A stretch of 64,000 bases of DNA from Ancistrus triradiatus (Eukaryota; Chordata; Actinopteri; Siluriformes; Loricariidae). The DNA lies in assembly GCA_025084515.1 (NCBI GenBank), contig JAJAGP010002195.1:1-64000 (forward strand), in the 5' to 3' direction. Shown here one piece after another: positions 1-10,447 of the stretch. Made by a program: the position numbers and the translations under genes. The first letter of the stretch is position 1. Each line of letters opens with the position of its first letter. The notes beneath the pieces were generated by a model that was not told the DNA's origin, ran no database searches, and was given only the letters and a program-made list of their open reading frames with translations.

Positions 1-414
1 GGACCTTGAAATGCTTTTTACGGAGCCACTCCTTTGTTGCCCAAGCGGTGTGTTTGGGATCATTGTCATGCTGGAAGACCCAGCCATGTTCCATCTTCAA
101 TGCTTTCACTGATGGAAGGAGGTTTTGGCTTAAAATCTCACGATACATGGCCCCGTTCATTCTTCCCTTAACACGGATCAGTCGTCCTGTCCCCTTTGCA
201 GAAAAACAGTCCCAAAGCATGATGTTTCCACCCCCATGCTTCACAGTAGGTATGGTGTTCTTGGGATGCAACTCAGCATTTTTCCTCTAAAAGTTCTATT
301 TTGTGTCTCATACTTGAAGTGTGCCTATGATGAAAATTACAGACCTCTCTCATCTTTCTAAGTAGGAGAACTTGCACAATCAGTGGTTGACTAAATACTT
401 TTTTGCTCCACTGT
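1..414 (-). mobile_element. Tc1-like transposon, 3' part of transposase and terminal end
   Basis: Read on the minus strand, this stretch encodes pieces typical of a Tc1/mariner DDE transposase, including a KHGGGS-type block and the block that ends in a QHDNDPKHT-like motif. The right-hand end closes on a terminal-repeat-like sequence (ttttttgctccactgt). The element is cut by the window edge at position 1. Reading frames are interrupted, so it is a relic. It is a different subfamily from the Tc1 copies at 17.9, 24.5 and 35.8 kb. Confidence 0.8.
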
Positions 415-689
415 ATGTGCCATTTAGCATCCATCCAATCAGCGTCCGTTTGCTGTAACGGCTGAGGTCTTAAAATTTATGATAGGAAATAAAAATTGTC
501 TTAAATCAGTCTTATTCACATCTGAATGACAGAACTATTATGAGCAAACCTCTGCGACACCTAATGAAAATATGGTACTGTTTCTCCCTAGTTTGTTTTC
601 GGTAAGTGTTACTAAATATTCAAAGAGTTACTGTATTGTTCAAATTGGTTAATATCAAATTATTAATATATAATTAATATTAAAATCAA

Positions 690-1250
690 ACTATGTGGAA
701 AGCGTCCATACTATGTTGCAATGGTAATGTCTGGTCAACATCCTGTTTCACAAAATGTAATGCTGATGTTAAACGGTGCATACCTATATGTGATTGCTCC
801 TGGTCAGTGTCGTCTTATGCTGGGTGGGGGAAGCTAAAAGGCCGGTGTGGCAATACTTTGGTTTCAACCAAAGGAATGCAAAGAAACACTAGATGTTAGC
901 AATGTTGCATGGTTTCTGTGCTGAGGGACTTCACCGTGCACATCAAGAGTGGAAAATGAATGAGGATAAGTTGACGCACATTGCTGATGATGCTGCAAAA
1001 ACAGTGCACCAGGAAGCAGGTCAGACCAGACATTTGTTAGATAAATCTACCACATCATTTGTTGAAAGTAAGAAACCATTTACGCTGTCAAACTTCCATT
1101 AGCTCTTTAAGCTGATGTCTCTAGTCTCACAGGAAAATAATATGTCTCAAGCACTCGGGGAACAGCAGACTGCTTGCTCAGAAGACAGAGAGCTCATTCT
1201 CCTGTGGACTGATTGTAGAAATGTTGCGATGATTTAAGCGTAGCAGTTAG
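690..1250 (+). other. possible BED-finger hAT transposase relic
   Basis: Around 843-895 the plus strand reads VWQYFGFNQ in one frame, which resembles the start of a BED zinc finger as found in hAT transposases and ZBED proteins. The following 200 bases hold only short open stretches with stops. No terminal repeats were located. This may be a decayed hAT fragment. The rest of 415-1390 shows nothing I can name. Confidence 0.25.
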
Positions 1251-1394
1251 AATTCAATGAATATAGCTTTTTTTATATATTATTGTTTAAATGCGTCTCT
1301 CCCAGATGGTAATTAGGCTGTATGGTACAGTCAGATGTCTGAGTTTAGTTTTATGTGGTTCCAGAAGGGCTTTCAAAATCCGACCCCCCCCCCT

Positions 1395-1965
1395 CCACAA
1401 AGTTGGAATAAAATTTCCCAATAAGAAGTAATATAAATAAGATTAATCTGTCCAATGATAGTGTTTTCATCACCTATATTCGTATGTAATTAATGATCAA
1501 AAGCATGAATGAAGCAAAGCAATGGAATACAATAGTAATAATCAATAACTATGTGAAATAATTGAAATACAATGTCATGACATTACTGAAAATAAGGTTA
1601 AACTTTATAGGAACTGAAGCAAACACAGTTTCGTCCCGTCTTACCACTGGGACAGTGGTGCAGAGACTGAGGGGGTTTCTGAAATCGCACCTATAGACTG
1701 ATATTATATATGTATACATAACACAAAGTGATATGCCTTTGACCACGCCCTAGTTCTTCTTGTTTTGGGTTTTATGGCGATTGATATTGGTGCTTTATCG
1801 TCGCCAACTGGACTGGGTTACATGCATAGTCTATGGAAGATTGTAGCATTAAGTGATGTATTTAGGGTGCCCATGTTCAAAGTCATAATTTTTGTTTGAA
1901 TTTGGGGAAACATTCCGTTCAATGTCTGAATTGAGTGAAAAGGCATTCGAAAGTTCATCAGAAAA
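1395..1965 (+). repeat. dispersed repeat copy A (pairs with 6386-6925)
   Basis: This stretch aligns by eye in the same order and orientation with 6386-6925. Shared blocks are the 'aataatcaataa' block, the 'actgaag...cagtttcg' block, 'cagtggtg...gagact', and 'ttgggttttatgg' followed by 'tggattacatgcat'-like sequence. No protein is encoded. The better copy at 6.4 kb has inverted ends, so this is probably a non-autonomous DNA transposon. It contains a C-run (1384-1394) at its left side. Confidence 0.6.
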
Positions 1966-2545
1966 TGTGTAATGGTCACTTCATTCCTCTTAACTGATTA
2001 ATTCTCCTAATGCTTGAGTCAGTAATAGGCGTGTACCAATACACTTGTTTTTCTTATGATTACTTTATTTTTGAAGTGTAAACAATGCACATTTTCTTGA
2101 ATAGGTTTTTGAACAAAAAAACTTTCTTCCCCTGCAATTAAAATAAATTGCAACAAGCAGAGGTTTAAAATTGTAAGTAAAATTCTCTATTGTAGCTTCA
2201 GCATATATTAAATAATTGAATGAAAACATTCCTTTTTTATTCCTGAAGAATAACAATTAAAAATAGTGTACTTATGTAAAAATGTAAACAAAGAATCTTT
2301 AGTCTGCTGCAATAGAAAGAAATCAGGACTTTTAAATGTGTATGAGAGCATGACGCCCTCTGGTTTTCAGAAAATGCTATTGCATCGCCTACAGAACGCA
2401 TGTGACATCGGCAATCTCTACGATGCACAGTACAACATTTTTCTTTGCGGTGCATCGTGTCAGCATTACACCCCTAACCAATAAGTTTATCTAAATGTCA
2501 ATAATAATGTCTTTTGCATGTTCTGTCATTCTGATTTGTCCACAG
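1966..2545. other. ABHD13 upstream region
   Basis: This is AT-rich DNA without a repeat I recognise. A splice-acceptor-like site (tttgtccacag, ending at 2545) lies 46 bases before the ABHD13 start codon, so an upstream non-coding exon and the promoter are expected further left. That fits the mammalian gene, whose coding sequence lies in a single exon after a non-coding one. I cannot locate the first exon. Confidence 0.4.
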
Positions 2546-2591
2546 ATTATCTGTAGAGTGAGATTGAGGCGTCTCCGTCAGCCTGCTTGTC

Positions 2592-3605
2592 ATGGAGAAG
2601 TCATGGAGGTTTTGGGGGGTGCTGCAGCGGTGTGCGCTGGCTGTGGGTTCCTGGTCATGGGGAGTGTGTCGCATCTCCCTGCTGGCGCTTATCCTTACCT
2701 TCCACCTTTATGGAGGTATCCTGCTGCTGGGTCTCATCCTGGCCTCTGTGGCTGGCATCCTGTACAAGTTCCAGGATGTGCTGCTCTACTTCCCAGACCA
2801 GCCTTCGTCCTCGCGGCTCTACGTTCCCATGCCGACAGGGATTCCTCATGAGAACGTTTACATACGCACTAAAGATGGTGTGCGAATCAACCTGATCTTG
2901 CTTCGCTACACAGGGGAGAATCCGTCCTTGGCCCCCACCATCTTGTATTTTCATGGCAACGCAGGGAACATTGGCCACCGTGTGCCTAACGCGCTGCTCA
3001 TGCTCGTTAACCTGAAGGCTAATGTGGTTTTGGTAGACTACAGAGGTTACGGAAAAAGTGATGGCGAGCCGAGCGACGAAGGTCTTTATCAGGATGCCGA
3101 GGCTACGCTGGACTATGTTATGTCCCGGCCGGACATAGACAAGACTAAGATCGTGTTGTTCGGTCGCTCGCTGGGGGGAGCAGTGGCTATTAGACTGGCC
3201 TCAGTCAACCCTCATCGTGTGGCAGCCATTATGGTGGAGAATACTTTCTTGAGCATCCCACACATGGCGGCCACGCTCTTCTCGTTTTTCCCCATGCGCT
3301 ACTTACCTCTCTGGTGCTATAAGAACAAATTCCTCAGCTATAGATACGTGGCACAGTGCCGCATGCCCTCACTTTTCATTTCGGGCCTGTCGGACCAGCT
3401 TATCCCCCCCGTCATGATGAAGCAGCTCTACGAGCTGTCACCCTCAAGGACTAAACGCCTCGCCGTCTTCCCAGAGGGCACGCACAATGACACCTGGCAG
3501 TGCCAGGGTTACTTTGCTGCTTTGGAGCAGTTCATGAAGGAGCTGCTGAAGGGCCATGCACAGGAAGAACCATCCCAGGGCTCAGCAAGTGTCACCATCA
3601 TCTAG
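2592..3605 (+). CDS. abhd13: ABHD13, alpha/beta-hydrolase domain-containing protein 13
   Basis: The single-exon coding sequence gives 337 residues, the length of human ABHD13. A hydrophobic stretch at about 28-57 forms an N-terminal membrane anchor, followed by an alpha/beta-hydrolase fold. The oxyanion-region motif HGNAGN is at 121-126, the nucleophile elbow GRSLGG at 191-196 (Ser193), the acid Asp268 in GLSDQ, and the base His298 in GTHND. All three catalytic residues are present, so the enzyme should be active. The family is a poorly characterised membrane serine hydrolase group related to ABHD12/ABHD17; the substrate cannot be read from sequence. The start was chosen because it gives the family N-terminus and follows an acceptor-like site at 2545. 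TNFSF13B lies 5.5 kb downstream on the same strand, as in human. Confidence 0.98.
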   Translation: MEKSWRFWGVLQRCALAVGSWSWGVCRISLLALILTFHLYGGILLLGLILASVAGILYKFQDVLLYFPDQPSSSRLYVPMPTGIPHENVYIRTKDGVRINLILLRYTGENPSLAPTILYFHGNAGNIGHRVPNALLMLVNLKANVVLVDYRGYGKSDGEPSDEGLYQDAEATLDYVMSRPDIDKTKIVLFGRSLGGAVAIRLASVNPHRVAAIMVENTFLSIPHMAATLFSFFPMRYLPLWCYKNKFLSYRYVAQCRMPSLFISGLSDQLIPPVMMKQLYELSPSRTKRLAVFPEGTHNDTWQCQGYFAALEQFMKELLKGHAQEEPSQGSASVTII

Positions 3606-4470
3606 AAACCCCTCCATATGGAACTGCTGTAATAGAATGTACATTTTTATGCTCTTTCCCCATTCCCTGCTCCATTTCTAGCACTTAATTTTGAGTGATT
3701 ACAAAACAAGATTTGTGTGGTTTTTAAGCGGAAATGGCTGCATTTTAAATCTTCCTGGACTGAGCAAAAGTGCACGTATGGTCTATAAAAGCTTTTACAT
3801 GTTTTCACACATTCATTCTTACTGACTGTATAAGTGTTTTATACAGTGTTTTTTCCATGAAACATATACCAAATCATTTACGTTTAAGTTCTACTGTAAA
3901 TTAAAGAGAAATGCCTAGTAATGCCAGGCAAGGTATTTTTGTCAGTATATTTTTTCATCGTCCCTATCATGATGCACTACCATAATCGGAATGTTGGGTT
4001 GAAACAAATCTGGAGAGCTATGGTCATTAGATGGATGCACCGCAATTCCGGAGGCTGAAAAAGTATCTGAAGATTGAAAAGAAATTTAACTGAAAAGTTG
4101 ATGTTCGGCACCAGAGAGAGAAGGCGAATGCAGACAGGAAGCAAACAGCTTGGGTAATAAAGGTATTTACTTTGACCGAATAAAGCAAGGGTTTTAAATA
4201 GCAGAGGCTGGGGTTGGGTATCGAAACCCGGAAAACAGCTTGGCTCCGCTTTGAGAGAAAAAGGAAAGGCTAAATGAGACATGTGTGAAAATGCATCTGC
4301 TGTAAAGGAAGTGGCAAAATATTTAAGACACCAGCATGATGTTGAGCTTCAGCAATGAGCTGTGTCCCACCGACTGTGGTCACGTAGCACCAGTGCTGCG
4401 TTAACTGGGAGAGTCTAAAAACTTGGCGTGGTTTAATGCTCTAAAACAATGACCTAGGAAAACCAAACTT
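3606..4470 (+). other. ABHD13 3' untranslated region, probable
   Basis: Sequence after the stop codon shows no coding potential. A polyadenylation-like ATTAAA lies at 3900-3905, and AATAAA occurs at 4156-4161 and near 4179. The first is the most likely end of the transcript, but the true end cannot be decided without RNA data. Confidence 0.4.
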
Positions 4471-4640
4471 CTCAGTTACTGCGGGTCATAAGTAATCTAC
4501 TGCTGAAATGCTGAACCTGTGATCAAAAAGGAAAGTAAAATGCTTAACGTGAAAGTGATTACTCTTTAGGACCACATGTTCATCATTTCAGCATTCATGC
4601 TTTATTGCATTAAGCAATGATACCCAACCCTATTCGATTA
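4430..4640 (-). repeat. hAT-like miniature element end
   Basis: The stretch ends with 'caatgatacccaaccct', the inverse of the start of a repeat seen at 43101 ('agggttgggtatcgttt'). Internal blocks ('gacctag...ccaaacttctc', 'catcatttcagcatt') also match 43290-43650. The end type is common among fish hAT-like non-autonomous elements. No 8-bp duplication was confirmed. Confidence 0.45.
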
Positions 4641-4655
4641 TAAGTTGCTCTGAAT

Positions 4656-4703
4656 AAGATGGATAGATAGACACTTTATTGATCCCAGAGGGAAATTCAA
4701 GGA
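4656..4703 (-). repeat. Rex3/RTE-type LINE 3' tail fragment
   Basis: A short GATA microsatellite is followed by 'cactttattgatcccagag' and 'ggaaattc', the inverse of the 3' end of Rex3-type LINEs in fish, which finish in a tetranucleotide tail. Only the last ~50 bases are present. Confidence 0.6.
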
Positions 4704-6385
4704 GTCTACTAAATGATGGTGTGACCGTTCCATAGCTGTAAATTCAAGCGTCAAAATCTGACACTTAAAAAGTAATTGGAATGATAATAACAATAAGAAA
4801 GCTATTTAATATAATGGATTATTGGAATATGAAATCAGTCACTGGACAAGTGACCTGTAATCGCTGTGCATGTGAGGTGTCAATAACAATAATTAAAAAA
4901 ATTGTGCCAAACACGCAGACAAACATTTTGGGTTTGATTTTTAGCTCCGCATGTTCAGAATTTCAGCTTTGGCCAAGACTGTTTGTTTATTGCGGTGCGT
5001 CACTAGTGAATAGCTTTCCAGATTCTTATTTGTGGCTTGTTAAGGATGCGCGTATAGAGTTCATAAGGAAGAAGCCTTGTGTAAAGTTTAAAGTCTGTTC
5101 TGAAGGTATGTTGGCTGTCATGACTCATGGCTGATTTGGGTATTTCTCAATGTACTATATATTGGTGAAAATCTGAGGCTGAAAATTGGCTTCTTGGTTC
5201 TTGTACGGGTGTTGACAAGTGTTGGATTCATCAGATGCTCAGGTGTTGGTGCATATTCATTTTGCCCAAAGCTGGGCATGGGAACTGAGTGATGTGGGAC
5301 TTGGAAGAAGGAAAAGTGTTTTCTGCTGCAGTTGGTCTCTAAGTACTAGTGAGGCAGTAGTAAGCAGTTGTGTTGACAGTGCTGTAAATAAGATATCTAT
5401 TGACACAGTTCCTCAGTTTGCTCATTACAAATGCTGCACTGCACTCAAACGATTGTCCCCAAGTATGTGTGGCTGTCTGATTGTGTATGATATGATTCAT
5501 TTTCAGTGTTTTCTCACAAATTCAATTGCACTTCTCTAGGTCTCGTGTGCATGATTGAAAATGCTTCTCAAATCTTTTCAGGCCTGTTAATTTGTCCGGT
5601 CACAAGTATAGCATTTGTGTTCAAAAACCTGTGATGGAAAGAAAGGGTTTGTAACAGCTCAGAACAATGACTGTACCAAGGTGTATATGATGTTTTGTTT
5701 GATATGATCTTTAATAATTTCACAGTCTTCATTAAAAGTGCTTAAAGAATGGCTGTGAGGTCACAAACATTGTGTTTATTTCTGTTTATTCTTTAAAGAT
5801 ATTTAAGTTTTAGAGTCGTTTATTACATAAAATTCAGCTCCACCTCTTTCTTGCACAGCTTGAATTACTTTGGATGTCAAAATAGAATGTGTGTTTGTGT
5901 TGTGTTTAAAAACTGTAGTCATGGGTGTGTTTTTACACGTCTGTTTTGGTAACAAGTGTTTTGATGTCTCACAAACTGTCAAAGCCCTTTCACGTTACAT
6001 AAAAATGAAATATTTCAGAAATATATATTGAATTTAATTCTTTGATCATTTCAAGATGTTAGTATGTGAAAGGTGAACTGAAGAACATTAATACAGCCAT
6101 GATCTGGGCAAGGTTCTGCCATTTTCTTGGGTCCTTGCATTCATTTCCATGGTACTTTGACACTTAAACATTGTTACCGACTAAGTACACCCCTTCATGG
6201 CAACAGTATTCGGCACTGGTCTCTTTCAACAGGATCATGTGCTCTGCCATACTGAATAAAATGTTCAAGAATGGATTGAGGAACATTATAGAGGGTTCAA
6301 GATGTTGACTTGTTGTCCAAATTCCCCAGACCTCAATCCATGGACAAATGAGTCAGATCCGTGGAGTCCCCACCACGTATATCCT
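4704..6385. other. unassigned spacer
   Basis: This is AT-rich sequence between ABHD13 and TNFSF13B. Open frames at 4781-5134 and 5219-5539 lack recognisable domains and flanking splice or Kozak support. I see no RNA gene or clear repeat here. Confidence 0.4.
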
Positions 6386-6925
6386 CCCAGATACCACAGA
6401 TACGTTGGAACCTCGGAATTCGAACTTAATTGGTTCCAGAAGGCCAATTTAACTGATTTGTTTGAAGTCTGAATCAAATGTCTCCATAAGAAGTGCTTTT
6501 CCTGACCCCTAGTTGATTGTTGTTTTTTTAACCCCATATTAATATGTACTTCATGATTGACCATGAATAAAGCAAAGGAATGTAAAACAGTATTAATAAT
6601 CAATAAATGCATGAAATAACTGAAATATAAGGATATTTAGTAAGTGAAATTAAGTGAAACTTTAAAGCCACTGAAGCCGGCGCAGTTTCGGCATGTTGTG
6701 GCAGTGGTGCCGAGACTCCATTGAAAGTCGAGACGGGTGATAATATGCCTATGATTGCAGCCTAGTTCCTCCTATTCTTTTGGGTTTTATGGTGATGGCC
6801 ATACTGTATTGGTCTGTCATCGCCACTGACTGAACTGGATTACATGCATCGTCTTTGCAATATCCAATGTCCAATTTTACATTCAACTGAAGAGGCATTT
6901 GAATTCCAAGGTTTCACTGTATCGT
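6386..6925 (+). mobile_element. non-autonomous element with inverted ends, copy B
   Basis: The left end (ggaacctcggaattcgaac) is inverted at the right end (gaattccaaggtttcact, ending near 6920). The interior aligns with 1395-1965. No transposase is encoded. The ends resemble those of the element at 55495-56238, which start with ggtacctcggttctcg, so the three may belong to one group. Confidence 0.6.
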
Positions 6926-7127
6926 CAGAGGTCTTGTGGAGTCCATGCCTGTACAGGCCAGAGCCTTGTCGGCAGATGGGGGCTCTACACAATATTAGAA
7001 ATGTGGTTTTAATATCATGCCTGATTGGGTATATGTAAAATTCTAAGGATTTATGTGTTGTTCAATATTTAGCCTACTTAATTATTTCATTCATTTTGTT
7101 TTACTGTAATAATCAAGCCTATTAAAT

Positions 7128-7275
7128 ACATTTAGGCATTTAGCAGACAATCTTCTCCACAGCGACTTAGAACTGACACAACCTTACAATGTACAGTCTG
7201 AGCAGCTGGGGATTAAGAGCTTTGCTCAAGGCCCATAAATTTCACTTTGGACCAGCCTGCTGCTCTATAGTCAAG
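7128..7275 (-). repeat. SINE, degenerate
   Basis: An old copy of the tRNA-derived SINE described at 22143. The tail 'catttagcagac...cagcgactta' and body 'ttaagagctttgctcaaggcc' are recognisable. The tRNA-like head is largely lost. Confidence 0.65.
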
Positions 7276-7280
7276 TACAT

Positions 7281-7851
7281 ACAGTGGTGCTTGAAAGTTT
7301 GTGAAGTCCTAAAAGTAGATAAAGAGAACCCAGTTAAACAAATGAGACAAAAATATTATACTTAGTCATTTTTTATTGAGAAAAATGATCCAATATTACA
7401 TGTTAGTGAGTGGCAAAAATATATGAACCTTTGTTTTCAGCATCTGGTGTGCCACCCCTGTACAGCAATATCTGCAACTAAACATTTCCTGTAACTGTTG
7501 ATCAGTCCTGCACACCGGCTGGGAGGAGTAGGACATTCCTCCGTACAGAACAGCTTCAACTCTGGGATGTTGGTGGGTTTCCTCACATTAATGCTCACTT
7601 CAGATGCTTCCACAACATTTCGAATGGATTAAGGTCAGGACTTTGACTTGGTCATTCCAAAACATTACCTTTATTCTTCTGTAACCATTCTTTGGTAGAA
7701 CGACTTGTGTGCTTAGGGTCGTTGTCTTGCTGCATGACCCACCTTCTCTTGAGATTCAGTTCATGGACAGATGTCCTGACATTTTCCTTTTTATTATTCT
7801 CTGATGTAATTCAGAATTCATTGTTCCATCAATGATGGCAAGCCATCCTGG
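7281..7851 (-). mobile_element. Tc1-like transposon, truncated (family A)
   Basis: It begins with the terminal sequence acagtggtgcttgaaag shared by copies at 17881 and 35795. On the minus strand it contains the transposase C-terminal region, including the block encoding RWVMQQDNDPKHT and the downstream 'cggtgtgcaggactgatcaa' block. The remaining half is missing after about 7851. Frames are broken. Confidence 0.85.
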
Positions 7852-7865
7852 TATATCTGGTATAT

Positions 7866-7907
7866 GTAATCTAATGGCTGCTTAAGACTTCTGCATAGTA
7901 CTGTACA
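7866..7907 (-). repeat. terminal fragment of Tc1-like family B
   Basis: The sequence 'aatctaatggctgcttaag' followed by 'cttctgcatagtactgt' matches the ends of the family B elements at 41107 and 53928. Only about 40 bases remain. Confidence 0.5.
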
Positions 7908-8560
7908 AACATCTCACAGACAGCAGCAAGGCTGCGACTCGAAACCCAGGTCTCTGGAGCTATGAAGCTTTACAGCCCCCGGAGCCCTGTAACTTTTACA
8001 CTTGTAGCATATATCTGTTGCCCTTATCCAGGGTGATTTACAGCTGAACTGAGATGCTAGGACCCTTGGGTGGTTTTCTGTGTGGATAATTATCATACCT
8101 TCCCATGTTTATTTGTGGGAAATAACTAAGTGCATTTGAGCATGACCAGCTTTGTACGGTCTGATAACGACACAGGTCGGCGAGGCTGCTTGAAATTGGA
8201 ACGATGTAATTGTGTGTAAAGAGTCGGTCACACTTTATTCAACACAATTTCTGGATTTATTCGTTAAGTTTGAGTTTTGTATTCTCTTGTTCTTTGTATA
8301 TTTATATGCCTGATTGCTTAGAAATGCTTCTATTTTAGGGGTGAAATCAAGTCTGATGAGTCTACATGTTTCGGTATTGGCAAGTGCTAATGCATTTTCC
8401 AAGAAACAAATGCGAGTTTTATTTTGGAGAATGGGTGGCATTCATTTCTGCTGTGTCAGCAGTTTAAACACTTCCTTATTTGTGGTTTAATATTAAGACG
8501 CTTTTAATTCTGCAACATTCAGCTTGAGTTATTGTTGCTGGTGTGTTTTGAGTTAAGAAC
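7908..8560. other. unassigned spacer with SINE-like scraps
   Basis: A degenerate SINE-tail-like stretch is visible at about 8010-8060 ('cccttatccagggtgattta'). The rest shows no recognisable gene or repeat. Confidence 0.3.
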
Positions 8561-9119
8561 TTCCACGTTCTGTGTAGAGTAGCTGAGCAGTTTGTTCTGT
8601 TTGGAGTGTTCTTGTATCTTTCTCTCTCTCTCTCAGTTGACTGAATAGAGGCGGTGTAGAGAATTTGGCAGGAAGCTGCATGGCGGCAGTTAACTGTCAG
8701 AAAGAGGCAGGGCTATTTAACTAAGCTATTCCATTTTCCCTATTCACTTTGGAAACAGCTAAAGACTGGACTTGTAGACCAGACCAAATCATTATCAATG
8801 GGACATGACCGGCGTCTTTTAGAGAAAGCTTGACCTTATTTCTGTATTTGGTGGCCACGCAGCTGTTAAGAGTCATTTAGACCGGCTTTTGATCTGTTCC
8901 ACTTTAAATATGGAGACAGAGAAGCGAATTGTCGTTTGCCCATTACACTGGTTTTCAAGGGATCATCAAAGGATATAAGGTGAAAGGATTACTGTGTGAT
9001 CTTCACTGGAAGCTCCCTCATGCATCCGGCTGTGTGCTGCTCAGGGTAGGCTCTTGCTTTGCGTGATACAGAAGAACGATCTGTGTTAGTGGAAGCTTAT
9101 CCTGCTGATCCCGTGGATA
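8561..9119 (+). promoter_or_regulatory. TNFSF13B upstream region and probable 5' UTR
   Basis: This non-repetitive stretch leads into the TNFSF13B start codon. It contains a short CT run near 8620 and a 'ctatttaa' block near 8711 that could act as a weak TATA-like element. An in-frame TAG at 9087-9089 precedes the chosen ATG. The transcription start cannot be placed from sequence alone. Confidence 0.35.
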
Positions 9120-9383
9120 ATGTCAAGAGTGGGCACTCCTTCAGGCCGGGTCGAGGGTCAGAGGATCTCATGGGTGGTTGTGGTTGTTACTCTGACGGCT
9201 ATCACCTCGTCCTCGCTTTCGGCCCTGTCTCTTTACCACATGCTGGCTCTAAAGGCAGAGGTGGAAGGGCTGAAGAGTGAGATCAGAAACAGGAGAGAGG
9301 AATCCAGGGACACACCAGAAGAAGGTGTGAGAGGCCCTCAGCTTCAGCAGCAGAGACGTGAAGATGATGGCAACCAAACTCTG
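9120..9383 (+). CDS. tnfsf13b: TNFSF13B exon 1
   Basis: Encodes residues 1-88: a short cytoplasmic tail, a membrane span starting at Trp18, and a stalk with charged, coiled-coil-like KAEVEGLKSE. It ends in phase 0 at a GT donor (ctg/gtgagg, 9384). The ATG is the first after an in-frame stop at 9087. Confidence 0.9.
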
Positions 9384-9874
9384 GTGAGGAAGTGAAGGGC
9401 TGTACTGTATACAGTCTGATGCCAAGGTTTGGGGACCCTTATTTTTTTAGTCGAAATTGAACGTATACGTGGAACAAACAGGTAACATTTCTGCACATTT
9501 TGATACTTATACACATTTTAAACCCATTGAAAAAATCTAAACCTTAAAATGTGGCATGTGCAAACATTTGGCCTTCTTGTGAAGATGAGCCACTAATGTT
9601 GTTTTATTATGAATGAAAAGGTTCAGAATAGGTCAATTTTTTTTTCCTGTTGAGGTTAACTTATTATTTTAGAAAATCAACAAAATGTTTAACTTGAACA
9701 GGGGTGAACTAAATTTTGCACAAGACCGTATAAGATTACGGCCATAGCCAATGAGCATTGTCTCATTTGGTACCACAACTTGTATTTATTTTGTTAATAA
9801 TAATATTAGTAATAAACATCATTATTATTGTAATTTAATGTGGTACTACTGCTATTATTATTATTATGATGATG

Positions 9875-9909
<35 letters not shown>

Positions 9910-10086
9910 CACCTTTATTATGGCAAACTGTTATTGTAATTTCTTCTGGTACTACTACTAGTATTATTCATTATTATTAGTAGTAGTAGTAGTATTTATT
10001 AAGCTCATTATTATTATTATTATTTTTTTCTTGTAATAATGGGAATACACATTTATAATTAATTGTGGTATTACTACTAATATTTA

Positions 10087-10121
<35 letters not shown>

Positions 10122-10178
10122 CATTATTATTATTATTATTATGGCAAACATTGTAATTTGTTCTAGTACTACTAGTAT

Positions 10179-10221
<43 letters not shown>

Positions 10222-10401
10222 CTTTATTATGCCAAACAGTTATTGTTGTAATTTGTTCTGGTTCTACTACTAGTATTATTCATTATTAGTAGTAGTAGTA
10301 GTATTTATTTATTAGCTCATTTTTATTATTATTATTCTTCTTCTCTTCTTTCTTATTATTATTATGGCAAACATTGTAATTTGTTCTAGTACTACTAGTA
10401 T

Positions 10402-10447
<46 letters not shown>

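Noticed and set aside
2655..2978. Minus-strand and +1 frames over ABHD13
   Set aside because: They overlap the intact, conserved ABHD13 frame and have no recognisable domain.
9751..9939. Tyrosine-rich open frame
   Set aside because: It is the translation of an ATT microsatellite.
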